This document shows positions 13,857 to 23,278 of a stretch of DNA of 46,731 bases, in pieces. Location: positions 1 to 46,731 of the forward strand of contig CALMNW010000025.1 in NCBI GenBank assembly GCA_937872095.1. The letters are read 5' to 3'. Within the stretch, counting starts at the first letter, position 1. Each line of letters opens with the position of its first letter. Made by a program: the position numbers and the translations under genes. The stretch is from an uncultured Verrucomicrobiota bacterium. Its GTDB lineage: Bacteria > Verrucomicrobiota > Kiritimatiellia > CAIQIC01 > Lenti-01. The notes beneath the pieces are model-generated. The model made no database searches, was not told where the DNA came from, and saw only the letters and a program-made list of their open reading frames with translations.

Positions 13857-14311
13857 GAAAACTGCTTTTGGTAGTGGTCCAGGTTGGGGTTCGATTTTTT
13901 AGGCGTCCAGCACGACGCGTCGGGACAGGGGAACCGGCGGTTCATGGGGTCCTTGCCCCGGAGAGTCAGGATGGCGTGCGCGGGCGCGAAAACCAGGAAG
14001 TAGAACGGGACCAGCAGCAGATAGGTCAGGCACAGTCCCGTGCCCGCGCCCAAGCGCTGACCGAACCGTTCGATGGCCTTGAAGACGCGGGGCGCCCAAA
14101 GGCCGCTGAGGCCGATCAGCGCGCCCATGGCCCAGACCACCGCGCCCATGGCCCGGTGGTGAAGACCGAAGAAGAGTCCGGCGCCGATCGCGGCCAGAAC
14201 GCCGGCCTGGATCGCCGCCCGGCGGCCGGTATGGTCGGGCGCGGCCTCCTTGGGGGGCTGCCACCAGGGCCAGACCGTTTCCATCACGGGATCGGAGGTT
14301 TTTGCGTGCAT
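13853..14311 (-). CDS. SxtJ-family membrane protein
   Basis: 152 residues starting MHAKTSDPVMETVWPWW. The ATG at 14311 follows the stop of the SGNH gene by 16 bases; an earlier in-frame ATG (14347) would overlap that gene. Two hydrophobic hairpins (about 33-70 and 92-115) and a soluble end (GKDPMNRRFPCP) fit the SxtJ family first named in the saxitoxin cluster and common beside NodU carbamoyltransferases. The biochemical role is unknown. Coupling to the carbamoyltransferase through ATGA supports one functional unit. Confidence 0.82.
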   Translation of the reverse strand: MHAKTSDPVMETVWPWWQPPKEAAPDHTGRRAAIQAGVLAAIGAGLFFGLHHRAMGAVVWAMGALIGLSGLWAPRVFKAIERFGQRLGAGTGLCLTYLLLVPFYFLVFAPAHAILTLRGKDPMNRRFPCPDASCWTPKKSNPNLDHYQKQFS

Positions 14312-14327
14312 CGGGGTTTCCAGGGGT

Positions 14328-15392
14328 TCACGGTTGTTCCATTCCATCCGCCGGGGGCGGCGCTTCTTCGGCGCAGCGGACGTGCTGGATGGTTCGTTGC
14401 CAAATTTCGTGCACGACCGCATTGCCGCCGCTTTCCGCCGGCTGGTAGGCGCGGGCGACGAGGCCCCGTTCCACGAGATGCGCCAGGATCGCTTCGGCGG
14501 CGATCCGGTGGGCGATTTCGTCGGGATGGGGATCGATGCCGGGGACGGCCTGCATGCGTTCGGGCGAGGTCCCTTGGAACGACGGCAGGAGATCGAGGCC
14601 GGGGATGCCTTCTGCGCGGCAAACCTCGCGGATGGCGTCGTGCGCGAACTGCAAGGGGTAGCGTTCGGGTGAGAAATCGAAAGACAGGAGCGGGAAGATG
14701 ACGGGGACGAAGGCGATCTGGCGCGCCGCGCATTCGTCCCGGAACCAGGCGATGGCGTTCCGGAAGCGCAAGAGGCCGGCGCCCTCCGGGTCGTACAAGT
14801 GGCGATAATAGGCCACGCAACGTGCGGCCGAGCCCGCCGCCCACCGGCGCGCGGCGATGAACGCGGCCGCCCGGGAATGGCGCCGGAGGAACGCCTGGAA
14901 GGGGGAGGGCACGGGCGTCATCCATTCGTCCCGCCAGCGCTGGATTTTCTGGGGATGCGTCCAGTCCTCCATGTCGTTCAGGCAAATCCCGAGGATCACG
15001 ATCTGCGGCGGCGGGTCGAGGGCTTCCGGCAGCATCTTGCGCTGCTGGAAGGTCGAGGTGCCCGCGTGGGCGACGACGTGCACCTCGGCGGGCGGCGCGC
15101 CGGTGTTGAAGTTGAGCAACCGTTCGAGTCGCGCCCCGTAGGTGTCGTCTTTCTGCACGCCGACGCCCGCGGTGAACGAATCGCCGATCACGGCGATCCG
15201 GAGCACGTTGCTTGCGCCGCGGGACCAGGGGTGCTGCCGGTCTACCGCCTGGGAAAAGAAGACGGGACTGCGATCCGCCGTTGGATCCGCTTGGGGGGGG
15301 AGGGGCAGAACCCGCAGGGCGATTTCCAATCCGACCAGCAGGATTGCCACGGAAAACGCCAGCAACCCGATTTTTTTCAGTATGGTTTTCAT
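14328..15392 (-). CDS. SGNH/GDSL hydrolase with N-terminal membrane anchor
   Basis: 354 residues starting MKTILKKIGLLAFSVAILLV. A hydrophobic anchor at about 8-28 places the enzyme outside the cytoplasm. Block I is IAVIGDSFTAGVGV (nucleophile Ser), the Gly block is AHAGTSTFQQ, block III is LGICLNDMED (Asn), and block V is IDPHPDEIAH (Asp and His). The spacing between blocks is large, as in acyl-transferase-like SGNH proteins of polysaccharide clusters. It is probably an esterase or O-acyl-modifying enzyme acting on an extracellular glycan or lipid. It is the first gene of the four-gene operon ending with DUF5989. Confidence 0.88.
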   Translation of the reverse strand: MKTILKKIGLLAFSVAILLVGLEIALRVLPLPPQADPTADRSPVFFSQAVDRQHPWSRGASNVLRIAVIGDSFTAGVGVQKDDTYGARLERLLNFNTGAPPAEVHVVAHAGTSTFQQRKMLPEALDPPPQIVILGICLNDMEDWTHPQKIQRWRDEWMTPVPSPFQAFLRRHSRAAAFIAARRWAAGSAARCVAYYRHLYDPEGAGLLRFRNAIAWFRDECAARQIAFVPVIFPLLSFDFSPERYPLQFAHDAIREVCRAEGIPGLDLLPSFQGTSPERMQAVPGIDPHPDEIAHRIAAEAILAHLVERGLVARAYQPAESGGNAVVHEIWQRTIQHVRCAEEAPPPADGMEQP

Positions 15393-15468
15393 GCGTGCCA
15401 CCTGCCGTTGCAAACTGACACGGACAATAATATTTCAAAGCGGCGCGCAAAATGCACGCGCGATGTTT

Positions 15469-16887
15469 TTAGGCCGTCCGGACGGGGGTGTGGAGGCGGG
15501 TGCCGTCGGCGATGCGGGCGGGGCCGTCGGTGGGGTTGCGCAGGTGGACGGCCCCCTCGATGCGGACGTTCGCGCCGAAATGGATGTCGCCGTCGATTTT
15601 CAGCGACTCGCACTGGAGGAGCGACGGGGCGCCCTTGGGGAAGCGCAATTCGAAGTCGGCGATGTTCTTGTAGAAGCGCGGATCGAGGACGACGTCGGGC
15701 GGCGGCGCAAAGCGCAGGGGGTGAAGGGCGACCTGGTGTTCCTCGCCGAGGGTGTAGAGGTCGGAGCGGATGGCGAGCAGGTCGTTGGTGGTTTTGACGG
15801 GGGCGAAGCGGAAGCGGGGCACGACGAGGGCGGCGGCGTGCTCGAAGCAGGAAATGGCGGAGCCCATGGCGGCTTCGAGCTGGGCCACGGCGGGGGAGTC
15901 GGCGCGCACGGGATCGACGGTCTTGCGGTTGACGATCAGCGGCAGGTCCGGCAGGCCTTCGCAGGCGCGCAGCATGTCGCGCAAGGCTTCGAGATCGAGC
16001 CAGAGGTTGTTGGTGTTGAACAGGCGGTATTTCGCGACGTCCTGGAAGTCGGCGATTTCGTCGTCGGGGCATTGGGCGGATTCGCGCAGCAGCAGGCGGC
16101 CGGTTTCGCGGGCGCGGGCGAGGTGCCCGCCCTTGCGGTCGCATTCGGTGCGGGCGGTCACTTCCATCAGGAAGGGGATGCGCCGGGAGGCGACGTGGGC
16201 GAGAATGCCCATGTGCAGGAGCGCGCCGAGGTTGTCGGCGTTGGAAACGAAGGCGTAGCGGAAGCCGAGGGAGAGCAGGCGGTCGAGCAGGCCCGTGGTC
16301 TGGAGGGCGTGGTAGATGTCGGCGTGTCCCGGCGGACACCATTCGAGGGCCGGATTTTCCGGCCAGCGCACGGGCGCGCCGGTGGCGAGATCGAGCTTGG
16401 GCACGCGGTGCTGGCAAAACGAAAGCGGCAGGCCGCCGGCGTTGGCGAAACCGGGGTGCCGTTCGGCCAAGGCGGCGAGGGAATCCGCCTCGGTGGAAAA
16501 GCTGTTCATCAGCAGCAACGGCAGCGGCGCCCGGCAGCGGCGACGCAGGAAGTCGACCTGCCGGACGATGACGTCGAGAAAAGACAAGCCGTTTTTGGCG
16601 ACGATGAGCGACTTGGCGCGGTCGAGGCCCATGCTGGTGCCGAGGCCGCCGTTGAGCTTGATCAAAACCGTTCGGGCGATGGCCGTTTCGCCGGCCGGAT
16701 CCCATTCGTCGAGATCCTCGAGGCGGGGCAGGGAGCCGATGGGCGCCAAGGAGTCGCCGGGAATGACGCCGACGTCGCCCGCGCTCCACCGGCGCACGTT
16801 CCGGAGAAACGCGTCGACGACCAGCGGCGGCACGCCGTCGGCGACCATGCGCGCGCGGATATCGGCTTCGTTCGGGGTCGGTTTCAT
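15469..16887 (-). CDS. UTP--glucose-1-phosphate uridylyltransferase (UGP2-like)
   Basis: 472 residues, the length of the eukaryote-like UDPGP family rather than the short GalU type. It makes UDP-sugar from UTP and a hexose-1-phosphate. The nucleotide loop is VLIKLNGGLGTSMGLDRAKS; further family motifs are LLLMNSFST, ECPPGHADIY in variant form (WCPPGHADIYHAL), FVSNADNLGA, TARTECDRKGGHL and FNTNNLWLDLEAL. The C-terminus (LKIDGDIHFGANVRIEGAVH) forms a short left-handed beta-helix as in UGP2. Its product could feed the neighbouring glycan-modifying operon. The gap to the SGNH gene is only 76 bases, but that spacer is AT-rich and may hold a promoter. Confidence 0.93.
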   Translation of the reverse strand: MKPTPNEADIRARMVADGVPPLVVDAFLRNVRRWSAGDVGVIPGDSLAPIGSLPRLEDLDEWDPAGETAIARTVLIKLNGGLGTSMGLDRAKSLIVAKNGLSFLDVIVRQVDFLRRRCRAPLPLLLMNSFSTEADSLAALAERHPGFANAGGLPLSFCQHRVPKLDLATGAPVRWPENPALEWCPPGHADIYHALQTTGLLDRLLSLGFRYAFVSNADNLGALLHMGILAHVASRRIPFLMEVTARTECDRKGGHLARARETGRLLLRESAQCPDDEIADFQDVAKYRLFNTNNLWLDLEALRDMLRACEGLPDLPLIVNRKTVDPVRADSPAVAQLEAAMGSAISCFEHAAALVVPRFRFAPVKTTNDLLAIRSDLYTLGEEHQVALHPLRFAPPPDVVLDPRFYKNIADFELRFPKGAPSLLQCESLKIDGDIHFGANVRIEGAVHLRNPTDGPARIADGTRLHTPVRTA

Positions 16888-16905
16888 GCGCAGCGTCGGC
16901 GCGGG

Positions 16906-17787
16906 TTATTCCGCGGCGGCGGGGAGATGCGCCTCGATGGCGCCGCGGAGTTGCGCGATCCGCTGGTCCTCTGCCGCGAGCAGCGTCTGATGCACGCGAA
17001 ACACTTCGGATTTCCAGCGCGGCCGCGCCAAGGCCATGAGCGGATCCACGGGCAAATAGGCGGCGACGCCGGGATGCAGTTCGCTCAGCGAATAGGTGGC
17101 GGTGCCGCCGACGAACATGACGGAAACCTTGTCGCCGTCGATGCCGGCCACCTCGGCGTTTTGCCGCAGGACCTGGCCGTCGGGACCGGGCAGCACCGGG
17201 AAGACGATCTTGCGGCCCTGCACGCCCAGACCGGGGGCGACGTCGGTGACGATCGGCGCGACGGGCAGGCCGTTCTTGGCGGCCTGGACCAGTTCGCCCA
17301 TGTGGGTTCGGAGCAGCTTGGTCCGGTCGTCGGCGCTGTTCTCGAGCAGGCGCTGGCGGGTGGTGCCCAACTCGCGCGCAAGGCGTTCGGCTTCTTCGAG
17401 GGCCGCCTGCGCGGCTTGTCCCAGCGCGTCGACGTCGGGCATCTGGATGGCGGACAGTTCTTTTTTCAGGCGGTCGATTTCGGCCTCCTGTTCCATGTTC
17501 ATGGCCTGGGCCCGCTGGAGGATCTCGTTCAGGGGTTGGAGTTCGGCTACCTGCCGATGCAGGTTCTGCGCGCGGGACCACAGCACGAGGTTGATGGCCA
17601 GCAGCAGCAGGATGGCCAGCAAGGTGGCGACGGCGCCGGCGATTTTCCGCATCCGGCGGGACTTGGGCAATTCGGGGATTTGCAGGGGATTCCCGCACTC
17701 GGGGCACTTGACGATGAACCCCGCGCCGCCTTCGTCGACTTCGAGGTTGTGGCCACATTCCGGACAATCAAAGTTGATCAGCGACAT
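16906..17787 (-). CDS. zinc-ribbon, single-pass membrane, coiled-coil protein
   Basis: 293 residues starting MSLINFDCPECGHNLEVDEG. Two CPEC-type knuckles (CPECGHNLEV and CPECGNPLQI) form an N-terminal MJ0042-like zinc ribbon. Basic residues (KSRRMRK) precede one membrane helix (about 57-78), then a long coiled coil (about 80-165). The last third may form a small beta barrel (VGGTATYSLSELHPGVAAYL). Related zinc-ribbon membrane proteins are common in planctomycete-like genomes, without known function. The more distant start at 17859 is rejected because it reads across the divergent promoter region of hisB. Confidence 0.8.
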   Translation of the reverse strand: MSLINFDCPECGHNLEVDEGGAGFIVKCPECGNPLQIPELPKSRRMRKIAGAVATLLAILLLLAINLVLWSRAQNLHRQVAELQPLNEILQRAQAMNMEQEAEIDRLKKELSAIQMPDVDALGQAAQAALEEAERLARELGTTRQRLLENSADDRTKLLRTHMGELVQAAKNGLPVAPIVTDVAPGLGVQGRKIVFPVLPGPDGQVLRQNAEVAGIDGDKVSVMFVGGTATYSLSELHPGVAAYLPVDPLMALARPRWKSEVFRVHQTLLAAEDQRIAQLRGAIEAHLPAAAE

Positions 17788-17936
17788 GCTTGCCTTCTTT
17801 CCTGCGGGGAACCCATCCCTGCAAAAGCCGAATATAGGGGGAAAGAACGGCCATCGCAAGCACTTTGGGCCGCCCCGCCGGGCCCGGACGGAAATCCGTT
17901 GCGCCGCGGAAGCCGGACAGGTATCGTGCAGCCATC

Positions 17937-18527
17937 ATGAAAAAACGCAAGGCCATCGTGGAGCGGAAGACGCGCGAGACGCAAATCCGCCTGGAATTGG
18001 ACATGGACGGAAGCGGACGCTACGCGATCGATACCGGTCTGCCGTTTTTCAACCACATGCTCGAGCTCTTTTCGAAGCATTCGCTGATCGACCTCGACCT
18101 GCGGGCGACGGGCGACCTGGCGGTGGATCACCACCACACGGTGGAAGACGTGGGGCTCGCGCTGGGCGACGCGCTGAACCAGGCGCTGGGCGACCGCAAA
18201 GGCATCGAGCGCTACGGGTTCAGCCTGATGCCGATGGACGAGACGCTTTCCCGGGTGGCGCTGGATTTGGGCGGCCGCCCTTATCTCGTGCTGGAGATGG
18301 CGAACAAGAAACGGAAAATCCTCGATTTCGAACTGAGCCTGCTGGGCGAATTCCTGCGGGCGTTCGCGACGCAGGCGCGCATGAACCTGCACATTCGCCA
18401 GTTCTACGGGACGGATGCGCACCATGCCTGGGAATCCGTGTTCAAGGGGCTGGCGCGCGCGCTGAAAGCGGCCTGCCGCCGCGATCCGCGGGTCAAAGGC
18501 GTGCCCTCGAGCAAAGGAATTCTGTAA
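17937..18527 (+). CDS. hisB: imidazoleglycerol-phosphate dehydratase
   Basis: 196 residues, the length of a monofunctional IGPD without the phosphatase domain. It dehydrates imidazole glycerol phosphate to imidazole acetol phosphate in histidine synthesis. Manganese-binding motifs are present in both halves: FFNHMLELFSKHS with DHHHTVEDVGLALGDAL, and HHAWESVFKGLARAL near the end. The start at MKKRKAIVERKTRET is chosen because the family begins with a short basic strand (ERKTRETQI). It is the first of a hisB-hisH-hisA run. Confidence 0.96.
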   Translation: MKKRKAIVERKTRETQIRLELDMDGSGRYAIDTGLPFFNHMLELFSKHSLIDLDLRATGDLAVDHHHTVEDVGLALGDALNQALGDRKGIERYGFSLMPMDETLSRVALDLGGRPYLVLEMANKKRKILDFELSLLGEFLRAFATQARMNLHIRQFYGTDAHHAWESVFKGLARALKAACRRDPRVKGVPSSKGIL

Positions 18528-18578
18528 ACCGCCGCGGGCGGTAACCGCCCCGCCGCGGGGCCGGATGGAAGAAATGTC

Positions 18579-19199
<621 letters not shown>

Positions 19200-19203
19200 A
19201 CCG

Positions 19204-19944
19204 ATGGGCGACTTCACGATCTTGCCGGCGGTGGACCTGAAAGGCGGCCAGTGCGTCCGCCTGCGCCAAGGCCGGGCGGACGACGCGACGGTCTACGGAA
19301 ACGATCCCGCGGCGCAGGCCCGCGACTGGGCGCGCCAAGGAGCCGCGTGGCTGCACGTGGTGGATCTCGACGGCGCCTTCCAGGGCCAGCCCGTCCATCT
19401 GGACGCGATCGAACAAATGGTGCGGGCGGCGGGCATTCCCGTGGAATGCGGCGGCGGGTTGCGCACCGACGCGGACATCGACGCGCTGCTGGCGCGCGGC
19501 GTCCGCCGCGCGATCCTGGGCACGCGCGCCCTGGAACGCGTGGACGAATTGGCCGCGCTGGCCGGAAAGTACGGCGAGCGCCTGGCCGTCGGCATCGATG
19601 CGCGCGACGGCTTCGTGCAGACCAAGGGCTGGACCGAGACGTCGCGCACGACGGCGGTGGAACTGGCGCGCCGCGCGGCGGCGGCCGGCGTGAAAACCAT
19701 CATCTATACCGACACGGCGACGGACGGCATGCTGAGCGGTCCGAATTTCGCCGGCAACGCGCAGCTCTGCGACGCCGTGGGTCCGGCCTGCCAGGTGATC
19801 GCTTCGGGCGGCATCGCGGCGGCCGCCGACGTCGCGCGGCTGCGGGCGCTGGGCAAGGCGAATCTGGCGGGCGCGATCGTCGGCAAGGCGCTCTACGAAG
19901 GGCGCACGAGCATCGCGGAACTGCTGGCCGCGGCCCAGTCCTGA
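19204..19944 (+). CDS. hisA: phosphoribosylformimino-5-aminoimidazole carboxamide ribotide isomerase
   Basis: 246 residues. An Amadori isomerase with a (beta-alpha)8 barrel. It begins MGDFTILPAVDLKGGQCVRL with the catalytic Asp in the first strand (AVDLKGG). The second catalytic Asp lies in IYTDTATDGMLSGPN. The two phosphate loops are VECGGGLRTDADI and IASGGIAAAADV, with AIVGKALYEG at the end. The start overlaps the ribosome site GGAG of the hisH 3' end, so the pair is translated together. hisF normally follows in this arrangement, but here the converging SGNH gene is next. Confidence 0.95.
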   Translation: MGDFTILPAVDLKGGQCVRLRQGRADDATVYGNDPAAQARDWARQGAAWLHVVDLDGAFQGQPVHLDAIEQMVRAAGIPVECGGGLRTDADIDALLARGVRRAILGTRALERVDELAALAGKYGERLAVGIDARDGFVQTKGWTETSRTTAVELARRAAAAGVKTIIYTDTATDGMLSGPNFAGNAQLCDAVGPACQVIASGGIAAAADVARLRALGKANLAGAIVGKALYEGRTSIAELLAAAQS

Positions 19945-19972
19945 GATGAATCGGGGGATCCGGCGGGGCGGA

Positions 19973-20653
19973 TCAGAACAGATCGGCGCAGGCGAGCGCG
20001 ATGATCTGCGTGCCGGCGTCGTTGGGATGCAACCCGTCGGGACCCATGAGGGCCGGATCGGTCGTGGGCCACTCGGGATACAGCGGGTCCGCTCCCGAAG
20101 AGAATTCTTTTTCGAGATCGACGCACTTGATGCCTTCCGCCGCGGCGATCATCCGGACGTTCTTGTTGAGCGTGATGACGCCGCCGGCAAAAAGCTGGTG
20201 GCCCAAGATGGGCCGCGGATACGTCATGAGGACCGGCACCACGTTGTTCCGCTTGCAGATGGCCACCATCTGGTTGAGGGCGCCCGCCGCGCTGCCGGCG
20301 TTGCTGCTGTGGATGATGTCGTTGACGCCGTAGAGAATGAACATGAAGGCGGGATGGTACTTGTTGATGGCTTCCTGGGTGCGGCCCACGTTGTCGCTCG
20401 CGGTGCTGCCGCCCACGCCCGTGTTGTAGACGATCTTGCCGACCAGCCCGGCGAGCCGGGCGGGATAGGGCACGCAGCTGCACTCGCTGCCCTGGGTGAT
20501 GCTGTCGCCGAACGCCACGACGACGTTCAGGTCGTTGTTGCCGGGATTGTTGTTTTCCAGCGCGCTGTCGCCCCCTCCGCAACCCACCAGCAAGCCCAAA
20601 ACCAAGGCCATGGCTCCCGTCGAACCCAAACCGCGGAAACGCCGAACGTTCAT
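19973..20653 (-). CDS. SGNH-hydrolase lipoprotein, paralog A
   Basis: 226 residues. The signal peptide ends in a lipobox (LGLLVGC, Cys at about 25). The SGNH fold shows FGDSITQGSECSC (block I Ser), YNTGVGGSTASDN (Gly block), FILYGVNDIIHS (block III Asn) and DGLHPNDAGTQII (Asp/His). A conserved CxCxPYPARL motif follows the nucleophile and is shared with paralog B. The likely location is the inner leaflet of the outer membrane, with an esterase or acyl-hydrolase role; the substrate is unknown. GGAGG lies before the start. It is tandem with paralog B on the same strand. Confidence 0.88.
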   Translation of the reverse strand: MNVRRFRGLGSTGAMALVLGLLVGCGGGDSALENNNPGNNDLNVVVAFGDSITQGSECSCVPYPARLAGLVGKIVYNTGVGGSTASDNVGRTQEAINKYHPAFMFILYGVNDIIHSSNAGSAAGALNQMVAICKRNNVVPVLMTYPRPILGHQLFAGGVITLNKNVRMIAAAEGIKCVDLEKEFSSGADPLYPEWPTTDPALMGPDGLHPNDAGTQIIALACADLF

Positions 20654-20748
20654 CTGCCGACCTCCTTGTGCATCTTCACATCTTCTTGGAGCGTACGAAA
20701 ATGGAAAGATAAGTCTAGCGCAAAATGAGGGAATCCTTGCCGGGACGG

Positions 20749-21387
20749 CTAGAACAGATCGGCAAAGGCCATGGCGATGATCTGGGTGCCCGCGTCGTTG
20801 GGGTGGAGGCCGTCGGCTTGGCGCAGGTCGCCCTCGACGTCGAACTCCATTTCGAGATCCACGCACTCGATTCCCAGCTCGACGGCCAGATTCCGGACAT
20901 GGCTGTTGAGCACGAGGACGCGCGGCGCATAAGCCGCATGGTCTCCGATCGGCTCCGGATAGGTGGCCAGCACGGGCACCACGTGGCGTTCCCGGCAAAT
21001 CGCGACCATGGCTTGCAGGGCCTCGATGATCGAACCCGTCTGGACGCCGTGGACGACGTCGTTGTGGCCGTACAGGATCAGCATGAAGCCGGGGTGAAAG
21101 CGCGCGATCATTTCCGCCGCGCGGTCGACGTTGTCCGTCGCCATGCTGCCGGACAGGCCGGCGTTGCGGACGATCTTGCCGGTCTGTTCCTGCAAGCGGG
21201 CGGGATACGGCGCGCAGGCGCATTGGTCGCCCAGCGTGATGCTGTCGCCGAGCGCCACGACGACGTCGACGTCGTTGTCGCCGGGGTTTTTGTTTTGAAG
21301 CCCGCTGGGCGGGCCGCCGCCTCCGCAGCCCGCCAGCAGGGCCAGGGCAAAGACAAACGGCAAAACGCGGCTTTTCGTGCGGGTCAT
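20749..21387 (-). CDS. SGNH-hydrolase lipoprotein, paralog B
   Basis: 212 residues. The lipobox is ALLAGCGGGG (Cys at about 21). Block I is LGDSITLGDQCAC, then PYPARLQEQTGKIVRNAGLSG, block III LILYGHNDVVHG, and the terminal DGLHPNDAGTQII. It shares the gene plan, linker (NNxNPGDND) and both catalytic ends with paralog A, so the pair arose by tandem duplication. It differs by His for Val in block III and by a shorter insertion before the C-terminus. AAGGAGAAAT precedes the ATG. The spacer between the paralogs (20654-20748) may hold a promoter but no clear one is seen. Confidence 0.88.
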   Translation of the reverse strand: MTRTKSRVLPFVFALALLAGCGGGGPPSGLQNKNPGDNDVDVVVALGDSITLGDQCACAPYPARLQEQTGKIVRNAGLSGSMATDNVDRAAEMIARFHPGFMLILYGHNDVVHGVQTGSIIEALQAMVAICRERHVVPVLATYPEPIGDHAAYAPRVLVLNSHVRNLAVELGIECVDLEMEFDVEGDLRQADGLHPNDAGTQIIAMAFADLF

Positions 21388-21509
21388 TCGATTTCTCCTT
21401 GGAACGATATGGTCCGCAGAGTAGCGAATTTCCGGAAATTGGCCAGCGCGGAAATCCGGCCGGCTTTCGCGGCGGAAAAATGTGGCGCGCGGGGAAGGCG
21501 GAGTGTTTA

Positions 21510-22643
21510 ATGGGCGCCGTCATGAATTGCGACGGATCATGGGTCGAAGTGGATTTGCGGAAACTGCGCGGCAACGCGGAGGCCATCCAGGCCTCGCTGG
21601 GCGGCGCGGGGCTGATCGCCGTCATCAAGTCGGACGCCTATGGACACGGCTTGGAAACCGCGGCGGCGGCGCTGGCGCGCGCGGGGGTGTCGCGTTTCGC
21701 CGTGGCCTACGCGGCGGAAGCGGAGGCGGTGCGGGCCGCGGCGCCGGACGCGGAACTCATTTTGGTGCTGGGGGTGGCGCGGGCGGCGGACGTGCCCCGG
21801 CTGCTGCGCGGGCGCATCGCGCCCGTGGTGGTTTCGGCCGAGCATGCGCGCGCGCTGTCCGACGCGGCGACGGCCGCGGGCGGACGCCTGGGCGTCCACG
21901 TGAAGCTGGATACCGGCATGGGGCGCCTCGGTTTCGTCTGTCCGGCCGAGACCGAGCTGGCCGCGGGCGTCGCGCGCCTGCCGGGACTGGACGTCCAAGG
22001 CGTCTGCACCCATTTCGCGATGGTGGAACCGGAGAAGAAACCGACGGCGGCCCGGGGCCAGGCCGAAAAATTCCGCCAGGCGTTGCCGGTCATCGAAGCG
22101 GCGGCGGGCCGCCGCCTCTTCCGGCACATGTCCAGCAGCCGCGCGGCGCTGCTTCTGCCGGAGTGCGACCAGGACGCCGTGCGCGTGGGCATTTCGCTTT
22201 ACGGCTACGGCGCGGCGGACCCGGACAAGCGCTTCGCGACCGTTCCCGTGCTGAGCTGGAAGGCGCGCGTCATGCAGGTCAAGAAAGTCCCTGCCGGCTT
22301 CGCCGTGGGTTATTACGGCAGCTACAAGACGACCGCGCCGACGGAACTGGCGACCATCAGCTGCGGCTACGCGGACGGCTACCAGCGGCATCTGGGCAAC
22401 AAAGGCCACGTGCTGATCGGCGGCAAGCGCCGCCCCGTGGTCGGCCGCGTCAGCATGAACTGGATCAGCGCCGATCTCGGCCCCGACAGCGGCGTCCGCG
22501 CCGGCGACGAAGTCGTGCTGATCGGCGAGCAGGGCGGCGCATCCATCTGGGCCGACGAATTGGCCAAACACTGCGGCACCATCGCTTACGAAATCCTGAC
22601 GGGCATCTCGCGCCAGATCGAACGGCGCGCCGTCGGGGCCTGA
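21510..22643 (+). CDS. alr: alanine racemase
   Basis: 377 residues. A PLP enzyme that interconverts L- and D-alanine for peptidoglycan. The PLP lysine is Lys40 in LIAVIKSDAYGHGL. The C-terminal beta domain carries the catalytic Tyr287 (ISCGYADGYQRHL), GRVSMNWISADL and the GDEVVLIGEQG loop; KLDTGMGRLGF is the usual barrel motif. The start at 21510 has GGAG six bases upstream; an in-frame ATG at 21522 is an alternative. rdgB follows after 16 bases and is probably co-transcribed. Confidence 0.95.
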   Translation: MGAVMNCDGSWVEVDLRKLRGNAEAIQASLGGAGLIAVIKSDAYGHGLETAAAALARAGVSRFAVAYAAEAEAVRAAAPDAELILVLGVARAADVPRLLRGRIAPVVVSAEHARALSDAATAAGGRLGVHVKLDTGMGRLGFVCPAETELAAGVARLPGLDVQGVCTHFAMVEPEKKPTAARGQAEKFRQALPVIEAAAGRRLFRHMSSSRAALLLPECDQDAVRVGISLYGYGAADPDKRFATVPVLSWKARVMQVKKVPAGFAVGYYGSYKTTAPTELATISCGYADGYQRHLGNKGHVLIGGKRRPVVGRVSMNWISADLGPDSGVRAGDEVVLIGEQGGASIWADELAKHCGTIAYEILTGISRQIERRAVGA

Positions 22644-22659
22644 ATACGGAAAGAACCCC

Positions 22660-23271
22660 ATGAAGATCCTCATCGCGTCCCGCAACGCCCACAAAATCCA
22701 GGAAATCCGCGAAATCTTCGACCTGCCCGGCGTGGAGTGGGTCTCCACCGCGGCGTTTCCCGATCTGCACGACGTGGAGGAAGACGGCGACACCTTCGAG
22801 GCCAACGCGCTCAAGAAAGCGACCGAACTCGCCCGCGCGACGGGCCTCTGGGCGCTGGCGGACGACTCGGGGCTCGAGGTGACGGCGCTGGGCAACGCGC
22901 CGGGCGTCTATTCCGCGCGCTATGCGGGCGAGCCGTGCAGCCACGCGAACAACAACGCCAAACTGCTGCGCGAGCTGGAAGGAAAGACCGACCGTTCCGC
23001 GCGCTTCCGCTGCGTGGCGGCCCTGAGCGATCCGGCGGGCCGCGCCGAAACGGTGTCGGGATCTTGTCCGGGGCGCATCATCGAAAAACTGCGCGGCGCG
23101 GCCGGGTTCGGCTACGATCCGTTGTTCGTGCCCGACGGCTTCGAGCAGACCTTCGCCGAGATGGGCAACGAGCAGAAGAACCAGCTCAGCCACCGCGGGC
23201 GGGCGCTGGCCCAGGCCAAGGAAAAGTGGGGAGCCTTGATCGCCTCGAACGCCGCGCGCTATCCGGCGTGA
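22660..23271 (+). CDS. rdgB: XTP/dITP pyrophosphatase
   Basis: 203 residues. A Ham1/RdgB-type nucleotide sanitising enzyme that hydrolyses XTP, dITP and ITP to the monophosphates. Motifs: ILIASRNAHKIQEIREI at the N-terminus, EEDGDTFEANALKKA, the catalytic ALADDSGLEVTALGNAPGVYSARYAG, GFGYDPLFVPDG and the closing AEMGNEQKNQLSHRGRAL. GAAAGAACCCC before the ATG gives a moderate ribosome site. Downstream, the CPBP gene converges with a gap of only seven bases. Confidence 0.95.
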   Translation: MKILIASRNAHKIQEIREIFDLPGVEWVSTAAFPDLHDVEEDGDTFEANALKKATELARATGLWALADDSGLEVTALGNAPGVYSARYAGEPCSHANNNAKLLRELEGKTDRSARFRCVAALSDPAGRAETVSGSCPGRIIEKLRGAAGFGYDPLFVPDGFEQTFAEMGNEQKNQLSHRGRALAQAKEKWGALIASNAARYPA

Positions 23272-23278
23272 GGCGTCC

